DNA from: CAWATG01 sp963785035
GTDB taxonomy: Bacteria > Actinomycetota > Acidimicrobiia > IMCC26256 > CAWATG01
Reading direction: 5' to 3'
DNA: 64,000 nt
Assembly: GCA_963785035.1 (NCBI GenBank)
Contig: CAWATG010000011.1
Span: 124,001-188,000, forward strand
The translations under genes and the position numbers were made by a program. Shown in pieces: positions 9,743-17,571 of the stretch (positions are counted from its first letter, which is position 1; each line of letters starts with the position of its first letter). Below the pieces are notes generated by a model that worked only from the letters and a program-made list of their open reading frames with translations, did not search any database and was not told the DNA's origin.

Positions 9743-9758
9743 CGCTACATGCGTAGCG
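9743..9758. promoter_or_regulatory. Inverted repeat before the P450 gene
   Basis: CGCTAC and GTAGCG flank a 4-nt centre (ATGC), 33 bp before the P450 start and directly behind the DUF445 stop codon. It could be an operator for a TetR-like repressor or a short terminator of the DUF445 transcript; the sequence does not decide. Confidence 0.35.
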
Positions 9759-9761
9759 GGC

Positions 9762-10970
9762 TCAGGCTACGGCGACCACGATCGCAGCTTGAAGCAGACC
9801 GATGAAACCTCCGAGAACGCCTCCGAGGCCGATCAGTGTCGGCTCGTCCTCTTCGAAGATTCCGCGAAGGACGGTCTCGAACTCTTCCTTGGGCATTTCG
9901 GCAAGGCGAACTTCGAGCATCCCCCCGATGTCGAGGCGCTTCTCGAGGTATTCCTCGAGCTCGGGGACGATCGGACCGATCAGCTCGGTGGCACGCGGTG
10001 CAATGGCGGCGATGACCCGACCGCGCATCTCGTCATCCTCGGGGATGCCTGCCATCATGGCGAGCATCTCGAGCTGCGGGGCAACAGCGGCTTCGACGGC
10101 ACCGAATGCCACGCCCATCAGGACGGCGGAGGCCTCGTTCTGCATGAGCAGATTGCCGAGGTTGCGGGGTGTGAGCACCTCGGCGGCCATCATCGCCGCG
10201 TAGTCGCGCGCGATCTCTTCCTGGCGTGCGGGAAAGAGGCCTTGCCAGGGAATGATTCCGAGGAACATGATCTTCTCGCGGGGCTTGAAGATCATCTGGA
10301 TCGCCAGCCAGTTGTTGACGAGGCCGTCGAGCGCGCCGATGATGGGCAGGAGCCACCACTTGTCGATCAATTCGTAGACGCCGACTTCAAGCAGCCCGAT
10401 GATGCCGCCCAACACGGCCCCCCAGGCGACCACGAACTTGAGCTCTCGTGCGCCGACGGTTTGGACCAGGTCCGACAGGCGCGAGGAGTTCGACCCCGAG
10501 AGCATGTCGATCACGAGGCTTCGCACGTCGAGTGCGGAGGCCAACTTGGGCTTGATGGAGTCGATGACGATCGCGATGAGTGATCTGCCTTGGTCCTTGA
10601 GACCTTCGACGAACATCTCTTGAGCCTCGGGCGCCATCTCGTCCCACAGGCCCGGCTTCACTGCGTTCGCGACCTCACGGGCAAGGTCGGGTGCGGCGCT
10701 GTCGATCGCTGGACCCACGACACCGGCGAGTTCGGCTGCATCGAGCCGATCGACGATGTCGTCGATGCTCAGCGCGGTCTCGGTGATCGTGTCGGCAATG
10801 CCGCTGGCGAACTTCGGTGCTCGGCGTTGCACGATTCCCTGCCAGCCGATCGGCCCGATGCCTTTGAACTCGGCAGGCTTGAAGACCATTTGTAGCGCCA
10901 TGAACTTGGTGGTCCATCCGATGAAGGCGCCGATGACCGGTAGAAAGATGAACAGCTGCCACAGTTTCAC
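9762..10970 (-). CDS. DUF445 family membrane protein
   Basis: The 402-residue protein starts at GTG 10970. A membrane segment LFIFLPVIGAFIGWTTKFMA opens the protein, a second hydrophobic pair (about residues 180-215) repeats the theme with INKW-like KWWLLPIIGALDGLVNNWLAI, and a last helix VLGGFIGLLQAAIVVAVA ends it. The repeats QMVFKPAEFKGIGPIGWQGIV and QMIFKPREKIMFLGIIPWQG are the paired signatures of DUF445 (YheB-like) proteins, whose role is unknown; they are peripheral or integral membrane proteins with helical soluble parts. It is read in the same direction as the P450 gene, but 51 bp and an inverted repeat lie between. Confidence 0.85.
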   Translation of the reverse strand: MKLWQLFIFLPVIGAFIGWTTKFMALQMVFKPAEFKGIGPIGWQGIVQRRAPKFASGIADTITETALSIDDIVDRLDAAELAGVVGPAIDSAAPDLAREVANAVKPGLWDEMAPEAQEMFVEGLKDQGRSLIAIVIDSIKPKLASALDVRSLVIDMLSGSNSSRLSDLVQTVGARELKFVVAWGAVLGGIIGLLEVGVYELIDKWWLLPIIGALDGLVNNWLAIQMIFKPREKIMFLGIIPWQGLFPARQEEIARDYAAMMAAEVLTPRNLGNLLMQNEASAVLMGVAFGAVEAAVAPQLEMLAMMAGIPEDDEMRGRVIAAIAPRATELIGPIVPELEEYLEKRLDIGGMLEVRLAEMPKEEFETVLRGIFEEDEPTLIGLGGVLGGFIGLLQAAIVVAVA

Positions 10971-11199
10971 TGGGCCTCGCCTTTCGAGAGTGGTGCACTG
11001 CGGGTGGGCTGGCCCGAACGACCAGGTGTGGTGCCTATCCTGCTCATGCAGTCCCGTTCACGGGCGTGACACTCTACATCGCAGGTGTTCTGTAGCAATG
11101 AGGCTGGTGTCGGCGGCTTCTCGTGCGGCGCGTGACGCCGCATGGGAATGCTTCATTGGAGTCTGCGCTGCTTGGATGCCACAAATCGTGGGCGCAGCG
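10971..11199. other. Short non-coding gap
   Basis: The 229 bases between the DUF445 start and the LemA-like stop contain no frame with a recognisable product and no strong hairpin. The promoter of the DUF445 gene should lie here but no clear -35/-10 pair was found. Confidence 0.4.
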
Positions 11200-11836
11200 C
11201 TACGTCGTACCCTCGGTTGAGTCGGGCGCTGTCGTGTCGGATCCCGTTGTCCCGAGGATCGGCGACTGGAAGGTGGGCCACGCCTCGTAGTCCAGCCAAC
11301 CGGCGACAAGGCGGCTGGCTGGCCCGGTGAGCGATGACTGGTATGCGGCTGCCGCACGGTTGAATGCGTTCAACTGGTCCTGGGGCGGTGGCGTGGATTC
11401 GTAGGCCTGGATCGCCGCGACGATGGTGCTGTCGGCCTGCAGGCGCGCGGACGACTCCACGTCGGCGATAACCCTCTGGGCAAGGCCTTCGAGTTCGTTG
11501 GCCGCAGCGACCTCGGCTGCGAGCGTCGACGGCGGCGATGGGTGCAGTGCGTAGCTCGGACCATCGGGAAAGGGGCGCATCCATGCCGCGAACAGCGTCG
11601 CGATCTCCGCCGCCGGCATTCTTGAGCGCGCCTTGGAGCGCGAGGAGCTTCAGATAACGCGAATCGAGCAGTGGGCGTGCAGCGACCCACCGTTGTTTGG
11701 CGTCGCTCTGGTCCTCACGAATGGTGCTCCGAATGCTCAAGGTCGCCGCGACGACAGCAATGGCGAGGACGGTCGCGACGAGCGCGGCGAGTCGGCGGAG
11801 GCGCGAGATACGGCGGAACATGGCTCTGGACACCAT
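11200..11836 (-). CDS. LemA-like membrane-anchored protein (one frame break)
   Basis: About 212 codons encode an N-terminal helix LAALVATVLAIAVVAATLSI followed by a soluble helical part. The late segment LNAFNRAAAAYQSSL plus GWLDYEAWPTFQ resembles the end of LemA proteins (YN-x-AV-x-x-YN and a final Phe-containing tail), which are outer-facing four-helix bundles of unknown function. The match is weak and the N-terminal LemA signature is not clear. The frame breaks near 11610. It is divergent from the nuclease gene with only 17 bp between the start codons; ATG 11821 is an alternative start. Confidence 0.5.
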
Positions 11837-11853
11837 ACCGTTAGGATGTCGGG

Positions 11854-12377
11854 ATGACTCGCCCTCCGGGCGTGGCGCTCGTGGTCCTGCTGGTGACCGC
11901 CGCCTCGCTCTTGGGATGGCGGCTCGGCAACGACCATCGTGTGGCCGCGCGTCTTGTCGTTGTCGAATCCGTGCTCGATGGTGACACGATCGTCGTTCGC
12001 GAATCCGGTGCTGTGGGCGTCCACGGCTCGTATCCGAAGGTCGGCGCTTGACCGTTCGGCTTCTGGGCGTCGATACACCTGAGACGCATCATCCCGAAAA
12101 ACCTGTGCAGTGTTTCGGCCCCGAAGCGTCGGCCTACACGGAGCGGCAGCTTCTGGGACGAACAGTTCGACTCGAATACGACGTCGAACGACGTGACCGA
12201 TACGGTCGCGAATTGGCGCACGTCATCGTCGATGGCACCCGCTTCGGCGACACCCTCTTGCGCCTGGGTTTCGCGCGACTTCTCGTGATTCCGCCGAACG
12301 GCATCCACGCTCGCACAATGCTGGCCGAGGAACTCGAGGCGAAACGCCATGGCCGCGGTCTGTGGAGTGCCTGCTGA
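11854..12377 (+). CDS. Thermonuclease-family (SNase) protein (one frame break)
   Basis: A hydrophobic N-terminal segment VALVVLLVTAASLLGW exports or anchors the protein. An SNase OB-fold domain follows: ESVLDGDTIVV, then VRLLGVDTPETHHP, then RDRYGRELAHVIV and GFARLLVIPP. The Asp of DGDT, the Asp of VDTPE and Arg of DRYGR match calcium-binding and catalytic positions of staphylococcal nuclease, so it likely cleaves nucleic acids outside the cytoplasm. The frame breaks between 12000 and 12050; the second part can also be opened by TTG 12048. A TAGGAT box ends 6 nt before ATG 11854, suggesting leaderless transcription. Confidence 0.8.
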
Positions 12378-12404
12378 AGGTGTTGGCCCCGAGGGACCGT
12401 GCTG

Positions 12405-13595
12405 CTACCAGACCAGCTCGAGGTTCTCGACCTGTCGGAGGCTGTCGGAGTAGTCCAAGACCACGCCGTCGGCGATGCGGTACTCGCCGACGCGGGCGTG
12501 CCACTCCTCGAGCGCGACGCGCAATTCCATTCGGGCGAGGTGGCTTCCCAGGCAGCGGTGAACGCCACCGCCGAATGCGAGGTGCTTGTTGTTCGCTCGT
12601 TCGAAATCGATGACGTCGGGGTTTTCCCAGAAGCGTTCGTCGGTATTGGCCGAGGCGAGGAGCGGGGTGACGAGGGAGCCCTTCTTGATGGGGCATCCGG
12701 CGAGCTCGGTGTCTTCTGTGGCGAAACGCGCGACACCGACGACCGGTGTTTCCCAGCGCAGCATTTCCTCGATTGCACTCGGGATGAGCGCCGGATTGTC
12801 GCGCAGCTTCTGCTGTTGCTCGGGATGCTGTGCGAGGTAGGACAACATGCAATCGAGTGAGGCGGTGACCGTGTCGAGGCCCGCAAGGAAGAAGAGGTAA
12901 CCAATGTCGACGACGTCGTCGCGGGTCAGGCGCACACCGTCCACTTCGGCGTCGAGGAAACCGGAGATGAAATCGTCCTCGCGTTTGGCGCTGCGTTCGT
13001 CGGCGACCTCTTCCAGAACACGGTAGATCTGCTGGCCGGTCTCGTTGACCTTGATCAGGCGCTCCTCTTCGGTTTCGGCATCGGGGCGGATGATGCCGTC
13101 CTTGAGAGCGATGAATTCGCTGACCCGTTCGAATGGAAGACCCAGAAGCCCGAGGAAGACCTTGCTGGGGTAGGGCTCCGCGACAGCGGAGTGGAAGTTA
13201 CAACTGCCGGTGCTTGCGACCTGGTCGATCAGCGCTACCACCAGCTCGCGCGTCGACGCTTCGAGCGCCGCGATGCGCTTGGGAGCGAACAGTGGGTCGA
13301 GCAGCTTGCGGTACTTGCTGTGGTCGGGAGGGTCGATCTGGAGCGGGATCAGAGGCCGGGTATTCCCGATCGGGATGGCCTCCGCGCCTGACGAGAAGAT
13401 CGCAGGGTTACGCAGGATGGTCTGCACGTCATCGTGGGTGCCGACGACGGTGACTTCCATGAGGTTCCGCTCCACCTCCATGACCGGCACGAAGTCGCGC
13501 AGCATCTTGTAGAAGGGCTGTGGGTTGGACCTGATCTCGGGGGAGTTCATGTCGAAACCCTCCGACGCTGCCATGTCGGTACCTGTATCGGTCAT
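12405..13595 (-). CDS. Cytochrome P450
   Basis: This intact 396-residue P450 has the I-helix segment FFLAGLDTVTASL (acid-alcohol pair Asp-Thr), ExxR in SAIEEMLRWETP, and the haem loop FGGGVHRCLGSHLARME with the Cys ligand. Its ATG at 13595 lies in the stop codon of the upstream ferredoxin gene (ATGA overlap), so it is co-translated with its probable electron donor. The substrate is unknown; with the adjacent amidohydrolase it may hydroxylate a hydrophobic cyclic compound before ring cleavage or hydrolysis. Confidence 0.93.
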   Translation of the reverse strand: MTDTGTDMAASEGFDMNSPEIRSNPQPFYKMLRDFVPVMEVERNLMEVTVVGTHDDVQTILRNPAIFSSGAEAIPIGNTRPLIPLQIDPPDHSKYRKLLDPLFAPKRIAALEASTRELVVALIDQVASTGSCNFHSAVAEPYPSKVFLGLLGLPFERVSEFIALKDGIIRPDAETEEERLIKVNETGQQIYRVLEEVADERSAKREDDFISGFLDAEVDGVRLTRDDVVDIGYLFFLAGLDTVTASLDCMLSYLAQHPEQQQKLRDNPALIPSAIEEMLRWETPVVGVARFATEDTELAGCPIKKGSLVTPLLASANTDERFWENPDVIDFERANNKHLAFGGGVHRCLGSHLARMELRVALEEWHARVGEYRIADGVVLDYSDSLRQVENLELVW

Positions 13596-13798
13596 TGAGC
13601 GTCGTCCTCTGTGATGATGGTGATCGCGTCTTCCGGACAGTTCGCCGCGCCAAGCTTGGCGGCGGCTTCGAGGTTGCTGGGCACCAGCTGGAAACGGGGA
13701 ACGCAGTAGCCGTCGTCATCGGCGTCGAACACGTCGGGGGCGAGCGCCCAGCAGCGTCCATGTCCCGTGCAGCGGGATCGATCGAACTGGATTTTCAT
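13592..13798 (-). CDS. 3Fe-4S ferredoxin, P450 partner
   Basis: The 68-residue protein carries CTGHGRC and a distant Cys-Pro in NCPEDAIT, the C-x2-H-x2-C...CP pattern of [3Fe-4S] ferredoxins that feed electrons to actinobacterial P450s. It starts at ATG 13798; no clear ribosome site precedes it, and the frame stays open a long way upstream, but those codons are antisense to the amidohydrolase gene. It is coupled to the P450 by ATGA. No ferredoxin reductase gene is nearby. Confidence 0.9.
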   Translation of the reverse strand: MKIQFDRSRCTGHGRCWALAPDVFDADDDGYCVPRFQLVPSNLEAAAKLGAANCPEDAITIITEDDAQ

Positions 13799-13930
13799 TC
13801 GCAAATTGATAGCAGATGGAACGAGCCCGGGACCCGCCGGCAGGGCAATTTGTCGGATCGGGGGATCGAGTTCTGCCTGCGGTCGTTGTACAGTAATCAG
13901 TAACCGGAATGGCGTACTTGAGGAGCAGCT

Positions 13931-15229
13931 ATGCAGACCGACGAACTCATCCTGGTCAGTGTTGACGACCACGTGGTCGAGCCACCGGACGTTTTCGAGG
14001 GCCGACTGTCGAAGAAGGCGCAGGAGAAGGCGCCTTACATGACGAAGGTCGGCGACGGGGTCGACGCTTGGATGTTCGAGGGACGGCCGATGCCGACGGT
14101 CGGGTTGAATGCCGTCGCTGGACGTGTTCCCGAGGAGTACGGCATCGATCCGCTCTCCATGGACGAGATGCGACCGGGGTGTTACAACATCGATGAGCGA
14201 ATCCGTGACATGAACGTCAACGGCGTGCTCGGCTCGCTCAACTTCCCGAGCCTTGTCGGTTTCGCCGGCGGTCTCTTCCTCACGCTGGAGGACAAGGCCA
14301 TTGCGCTCGAGTTGCTCCGGGCCTACAACGACTGGCACATCGAGGACTGGTGTAACAGCTACCCCGGTCGCAACATCCCGCTTGGGGTCACCCCGATTTG
14401 GGATCCCCAGGAGATGGCAAACGAGGTCTTCCGCCTGAAGGAAAAGGGCTGCAGCGCTGTCTCGTTTTCGGAGAACCCCGAGAAACTGGGCCTGCCGAGT
14501 TTGCACAGCTCCCACTGGAACCCATTCTGGGCGGCCTGCAACGAAACGGGAACCGTCGTCTGTATCCACATTGGGTCGTCGTCGTCGGTTGTCGTGACAG
14601 CAGCCGACGCTCCATTGGACACGCTGATCACGTTGCAGCCCATCGCGCTCGTCAACTGCGCTGCCGATCTCATCTGGTCGCCGGTACTCCGGACATACCC
14701 GAATCTCAAGATCGCGCTTTCCGAGGGCGGGATCGGTTGGATCCCGTATTTCTTGGAGCGCGTCGACTACACGTATCAGCACCACCACCGCTGGACGAAC
14801 CAGGACTTCGGTGACAAGCTTCCGAGCCAGGTGTTCTTGGACCACGTGATCACGTGCTTCATCGACGATTCCTTCGGCGTCGAGAACCGCCACCATCTCA
14901 ACATGGACATGGTCACATGGGAGTGCGACTACCCCCACTCCGACTCGACATGGCCCCAGGCGCCAGAGGCGGTGATGAAGTCGTTGGGGGATGTCCCCGA
15001 TGACGAAATCAACAAGATCACGCACCTCAACGCGATGCGGGCGTTCAGTTATGACCCGTTTGCGCATATTCCGCGCGAACAGTGCACGGTCGGGGCGTTG
15101 CGTGCGCAGGCAACTGACGTTGATCTGACGTTGCGTTCGCACGGTAAGGGCAAGTTCCAGGATACGGGCGTTGTCACGGCGATGAGTCTCGCCGAGCGGA
15201 TTGCTGCACAGGCGAAAGCCCCGGAGTAG
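13931..15229 (+). CDS. Metal-dependent amidohydrolase, ACMSD-like (paralogue 3)
   Basis: The 432-residue protein is a close relative of the copy at 6075: SVDDHVVEPP, SMDEMRPGCYNIDERIRDM, VVCIHIGSSSSV, SEGGIGWIPYFLERVDYTY and ECDYPHSDSTWP carry the same probable metal and substrate residues (His, Glu, His, Asp). It has about 35 extra C-terminal residues. ATG 13931 has a GAGGAG ribosome site. It is divergent from the ferredoxin-P450 pair, sharing a 132-bp promoter region that contains CAGTAA repeated every 7 bp. It probably acts in the same pathway as the first two copies. Confidence 0.88.
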   Translation: MQTDELILVSVDDHVVEPPDVFEGRLSKKAQEKAPYMTKVGDGVDAWMFEGRPMPTVGLNAVAGRVPEEYGIDPLSMDEMRPGCYNIDERIRDMNVNGVLGSLNFPSLVGFAGGLFLTLEDKAIALELLRAYNDWHIEDWCNSYPGRNIPLGVTPIWDPQEMANEVFRLKEKGCSAVSFSENPEKLGLPSLHSSHWNPFWAACNETGTVVCIHIGSSSSVVVTAADAPLDTLITLQPIALVNCAADLIWSPVLRTYPNLKIALSEGGIGWIPYFLERVDYTYQHHHRWTNQDFGDKLPSQVFLDHVITCFIDDSFGVENRHHLNMDMVTWECDYPHSDSTWPQAPEAVMKSLGDVPDDEINKITHLNAMRAFSYDPFAHIPREQCTVGALRAQATDVDLTLRSHGKGKFQDTGVVTAMSLAERIAAQAKAPE

Positions 15230-15250
15230 CAACGCCGCCCAGGTAACCAG

Positions 15251-15325
15251 CCCGGCGTGGTGATGGCCGGGTGTGGTCAGTGCACGATGCGGAGCATTCA
15301 GCAGGTGCTGAACAGCTCCGCATCG
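15251..15325. terminator. Two hairpins between convergent genes
   Basis: CCCGGC and GCCGGG enclose a 9-nt loop (15251-15271). A longer element follows at 15285-15325: an 11-bp perfect stem CGATGCGGAGC, a one-base bulge and a 7-bp inner stem TTCAGCA/TGCTGAA. The second spans the stop codon of the MFS gene. Together they should end transcription from both the amidohydrolase and the MFS side. Confidence 0.6.
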
Positions 15326-16587
15326 TCGCGTTGGGAGGTGTCCGCCGTTGTGGCGCCACGGTGCTGTTGCCCGAGCACGCGCCGCGACATGAGGATTCCG
15401 AAGGCAACGGCGGCGAAGGCGCCGATCGCTCCGACGATGAGCCCAACTCGGGGGCCCCACGTTTCGCAGACCGTACCCAGAATCGGGCCACCGATCGGCG
15501 TACTGCCCAAGAACACCATGGCTTGTAGTGCGAGGACTCGTCCTCGCATCCCGGGAGCTGCGTGAATCTGCACGATCGCGGTTGAGGATGTGAGGAACAT
15601 CACGCTCCCGACTCCCACGAGAAGGCCGAGCGGCAAAGCCCACGCCAGCGAAGGTGCCGCCGCCATGATGAGCATGGCAATGCCGAATTGTGCAGCTGCC
15701 ACCGTCACATGGCGCACGGTGATCTTTGGGCGCCGCGCGCTCCAGAGCGCCCCCAAAAGGGAACCAACGCTGACGATGGAGAACAGAACCGTGAAGTCGC
15801 TGACGGTACCCCCAAGCGACCTCTCGACGAAGAGAGGGAACACCACCGCAAAATTGAAAGTAAACGTGCCGATGATCGCCATCATCACGAGCGGGATCCA
15901 CAGCTCAGGCTCACGCATGACGTATTGCAGCCCTTCGCGGACCTGGCCCCGGCTGCGTGGAGTCACCGGAATCGTCCGCATCTCGGAGCGGCGGATGAGC
16001 GCAAGACCGCCGAGCACCGCGACGTAGGAGGCCCCATCGATGAAGAAACACCAGCCGTAGCCGACTGTCGTAATCAGCAGTCCCGCCATGGCAGGCCCGA
16101 AAATTCTCGAAGCGGTCATCATCGCACTGTTGAGGCTCACGGCGTTACCGAGGTTCGACTCTGGCACCAGTTCGGTCACGAAGGCTCGCCGAGCTGGGTT
16201 GTCGAATGTCGTGGTGAATCCACCGGCAACCGCAACAAGATAGAGCGGGAGTAAGGGTGGCGAGTCCATGAATGCCAAGGCCGCGAGGGCAAAGGACTGC
16301 ACCATTGCGAATGACTGCACGATGAAGAGGATTCGACGCTTGTCCATGCGGTCCGCGACGAGTCCCGCCCATGGGCCGAAGAGCAGTACCGGTGCGTATT
16401 GGCATGCCGTCATGAAGCCGACCGCGACACCATTGCCCGTGATCTTGAGCACCAGGAGGTTGACCGCAACCATCGTCATCCAGTTGCCGACCTGGGAGAT
16501 GAGCTGGCCAGAAAGGAACAGGCGGAGGTTTCGTGAGTGCAGCGAGGCGAACATTTCACCCGCAGCGCGAGATATCAGTGCCTTCAT
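15298..16587 (-). CDS. MFS exporter, EntS-like
   Basis: The 429-residue protein has about twelve membrane helices and the intracellular-loop motifs VADRMDKRRILF between helices 2 and 3 and NPARRAFVTELVP in the middle, as in MFS_3 exporters of the EntS/macrolide-efflux type. It would export small molecules using the proton gradient. Its start at 16587 overlaps the stop of the marR gene by ATGA, so the repressor and exporter form an operon. The substrate may be an inducer sensed by that MarR protein. Confidence 0.87.
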   Translation of the reverse strand: MKALISRAAGEMFASLHSRNLRLFLSGQLISQVGNWMTMVAVNLLVLKITGNGVAVGFMTACQYAPVLLFGPWAGLVADRMDKRRILFIVQSFAMVQSFALAALAFMDSPPLLPLYLVAVAGGFTTTFDNPARRAFVTELVPESNLGNAVSLNSAMMTASRIFGPAMAGLLITTVGYGWCFFIDGASYVAVLGGLALIRRSEMRTIPVTPRSRGQVREGLQYVMREPELWIPLVMMAIIGTFTFNFAVVFPLFVERSLGGTVSDFTVLFSIVSVGSLLGALWSARRPKITVRHVTVAAAQFGIAMLIMAAAPSLAWALPLGLLVGVGSVMFLTSSTAIVQIHAAPGMRGRVLALQAMVFLGSTPIGGPILGTVCETWGPRVGLIVGAIGAFAAVAFGILMSRRVLGQQHRGATTADTSQRDDAELFSTC

Positions 16588-17084
16588 GAGCGTTGTTCGC
16601 CCGGCCCAGCGAGGCGCTCGAGAAGCGCTACTGCCTGTGTGAGCACTCCGACCTCATGCTCGTCCAAGGTTGCGAGCCGGTTCATGAGCCATTCGGTTCG
16701 CTGCGCTCGATCAGCTTCGAGGTAGGCCTTGGCGGCGTCGGTGGTCTGAACCAGAACCACACGGCGGTCGGTCGGGTCTTCGTGACGGGAGACCATGCCG
16801 AGCCCTTCGAGTTTGGTGACGATGTTCGTGACGCTGGGAGGCGTCATCTGCTCGAGGCTCGCCAGTTCGCCGAGCGAGAGTGATCCCTCGCGGTCGATGG
16901 TGAAGAGTGCTGCGCCCATCGTCGCCGAGAGCAGGCCTGTGTTCTGTTGGCGCATGCGCCGCGCAAGGCGCGCCACTGCGAATCGCAGGTGCCCCGCCAA
17001 TTCGGCACGGGCCTGACCATCGGATGGGTCAACGGTGCTGCTCGCGAGTGGGCTGCGCTCTCCGGTCACGAAGCCAGTATGCAC
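16584..17084 (-). CDS. MarR-family transcriptional regulator
   Basis: The protein (166 residues from GTG 17084) has the winged-helix core of MarR: SLGELASLEQMTPPSVTNIVTKLEGLGMV is the helix-turn-helix stretch, and EDPTDRRVVLVQTT is the wing with the conserved D-x-R. It should bind an inverted repeat as a dimer and release it on binding a small ligand. A promoter (TTGACA, 17 bp, CATACT) ends 6 nt before an in-frame GTG at 17069, so the true start may be there, giving 161 residues and a leaderless message. It is coupled to the MFS gene and probably represses its own operon. Confidence 0.88.
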   Translation of the reverse strand: MHTGFVTGERSPLASSTVDPSDGQARAELAGHLRFAVARLARRMRQQNTGLLSATMGAALFTIDREGSLSLGELASLEQMTPPSVTNIVTKLEGLGMVSRHEDPTDRRVVLVQTTDAAKAYLEADRAQRTEWLMNRLATLDEHEVGVLTQAVALLERLAGPGEQRS

Positions 17085-17109
17085 CCAACTAGTTAGTCTG
17101 TCAAACTAA
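17076..17109 (-). promoter_or_regulatory. Promoter and MarR operator
   Basis: On the minus strand TTGACA (17099-17104) and CATACT (17076-17081) are 17 bp apart. The -35 box lies inside TTAGTCTGTCAAACTAA (17093-17109), 14 of 17 bases of which are symmetrical, and AACTAGTT (17087-17094) is a second palindrome in the spacer. A bound MarR dimer would block polymerase. Confidence 0.6.
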
Positions 17110-17138
17110 ATTGTGTCGCTCGTAACGAGGTCGGCCGC

Positions 17139-17477
17139 CTAAGCCGTGAGGACCGTTCGGAGCTTGTCGATCGCCGTGCCCAGCACATCGCGGACCTCGC
17201 CGCGTGAGCACCCGAGTTTGCGGGCGAGGTCTTTCATCGAAAGCGGGTCGCAGTCGAGGCCGAACCGTAGGGTGACGATTTCGATCTCGTCCTCGGTGAG
17301 ACGAGAGAAGGCGTGTCGGCGGTCTCGGAGCTCGAGCAGGTCGTGGTCGATGTCATCTTCGAAACCGGGCTCGACCGCGAATTCATCGGTGACCAACTCG
17401 TCGAAGCGCCAGCGGTTCGGCCAGTCGTCAGCAGTCGGGAACATGAGCAACGTGGAATGGGCCACGAGTTCCTCCAT
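17139..17477 (-). CDS. Small protein with a sigma-70 region 4-like domain
   Basis: This 112-residue protein has an acidic N-terminal half and a C-terminal segment LTEDEIEIVTLRFGLDCDP followed by SMKDLARKLGCSRGEVRDVL, which matches the helix-turn-helix of sigma region 4 in RpoD-type factors. Regions 1-3 are absent, so it cannot be a complete sigma factor. It may bind DNA or polymerase as an accessory factor. It lies 94 bp downstream of uvrD2 on the same strand. A tail of a longer lost gene is an alternative, but the N-terminus is intact and unlike region 2. Confidence 0.65.
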   Translation of the reverse strand: MEELVAHSTLLMFPTADDWPNRWRFDELVTDEFAVEPGFEDDIDHDLLELRDRRHAFSRLTEDEIEIVTLRFGLDCDPLSMKDLARKLGCSRGEVRDVLGTAIDKLRTVLTA

Positions 17478-17571
17478 TCATCCGCGCTGGTGACTGCCGA
17501 GCGTGCAGCCAGCGGCGTCGTCACGCCGAGATTGCCGCGTCGACGTTGGTTCGTCAAGAGGGGCAAAGCGT

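Noticed and set aside
13799..15901. Very long open frame on the minus strand, continuous with the ferredoxin gene
   Set aside because: It is antisense to the third amidohydrolase and the MFS gene end, has no family motifs, and only its last 68 codons are a ferredoxin.
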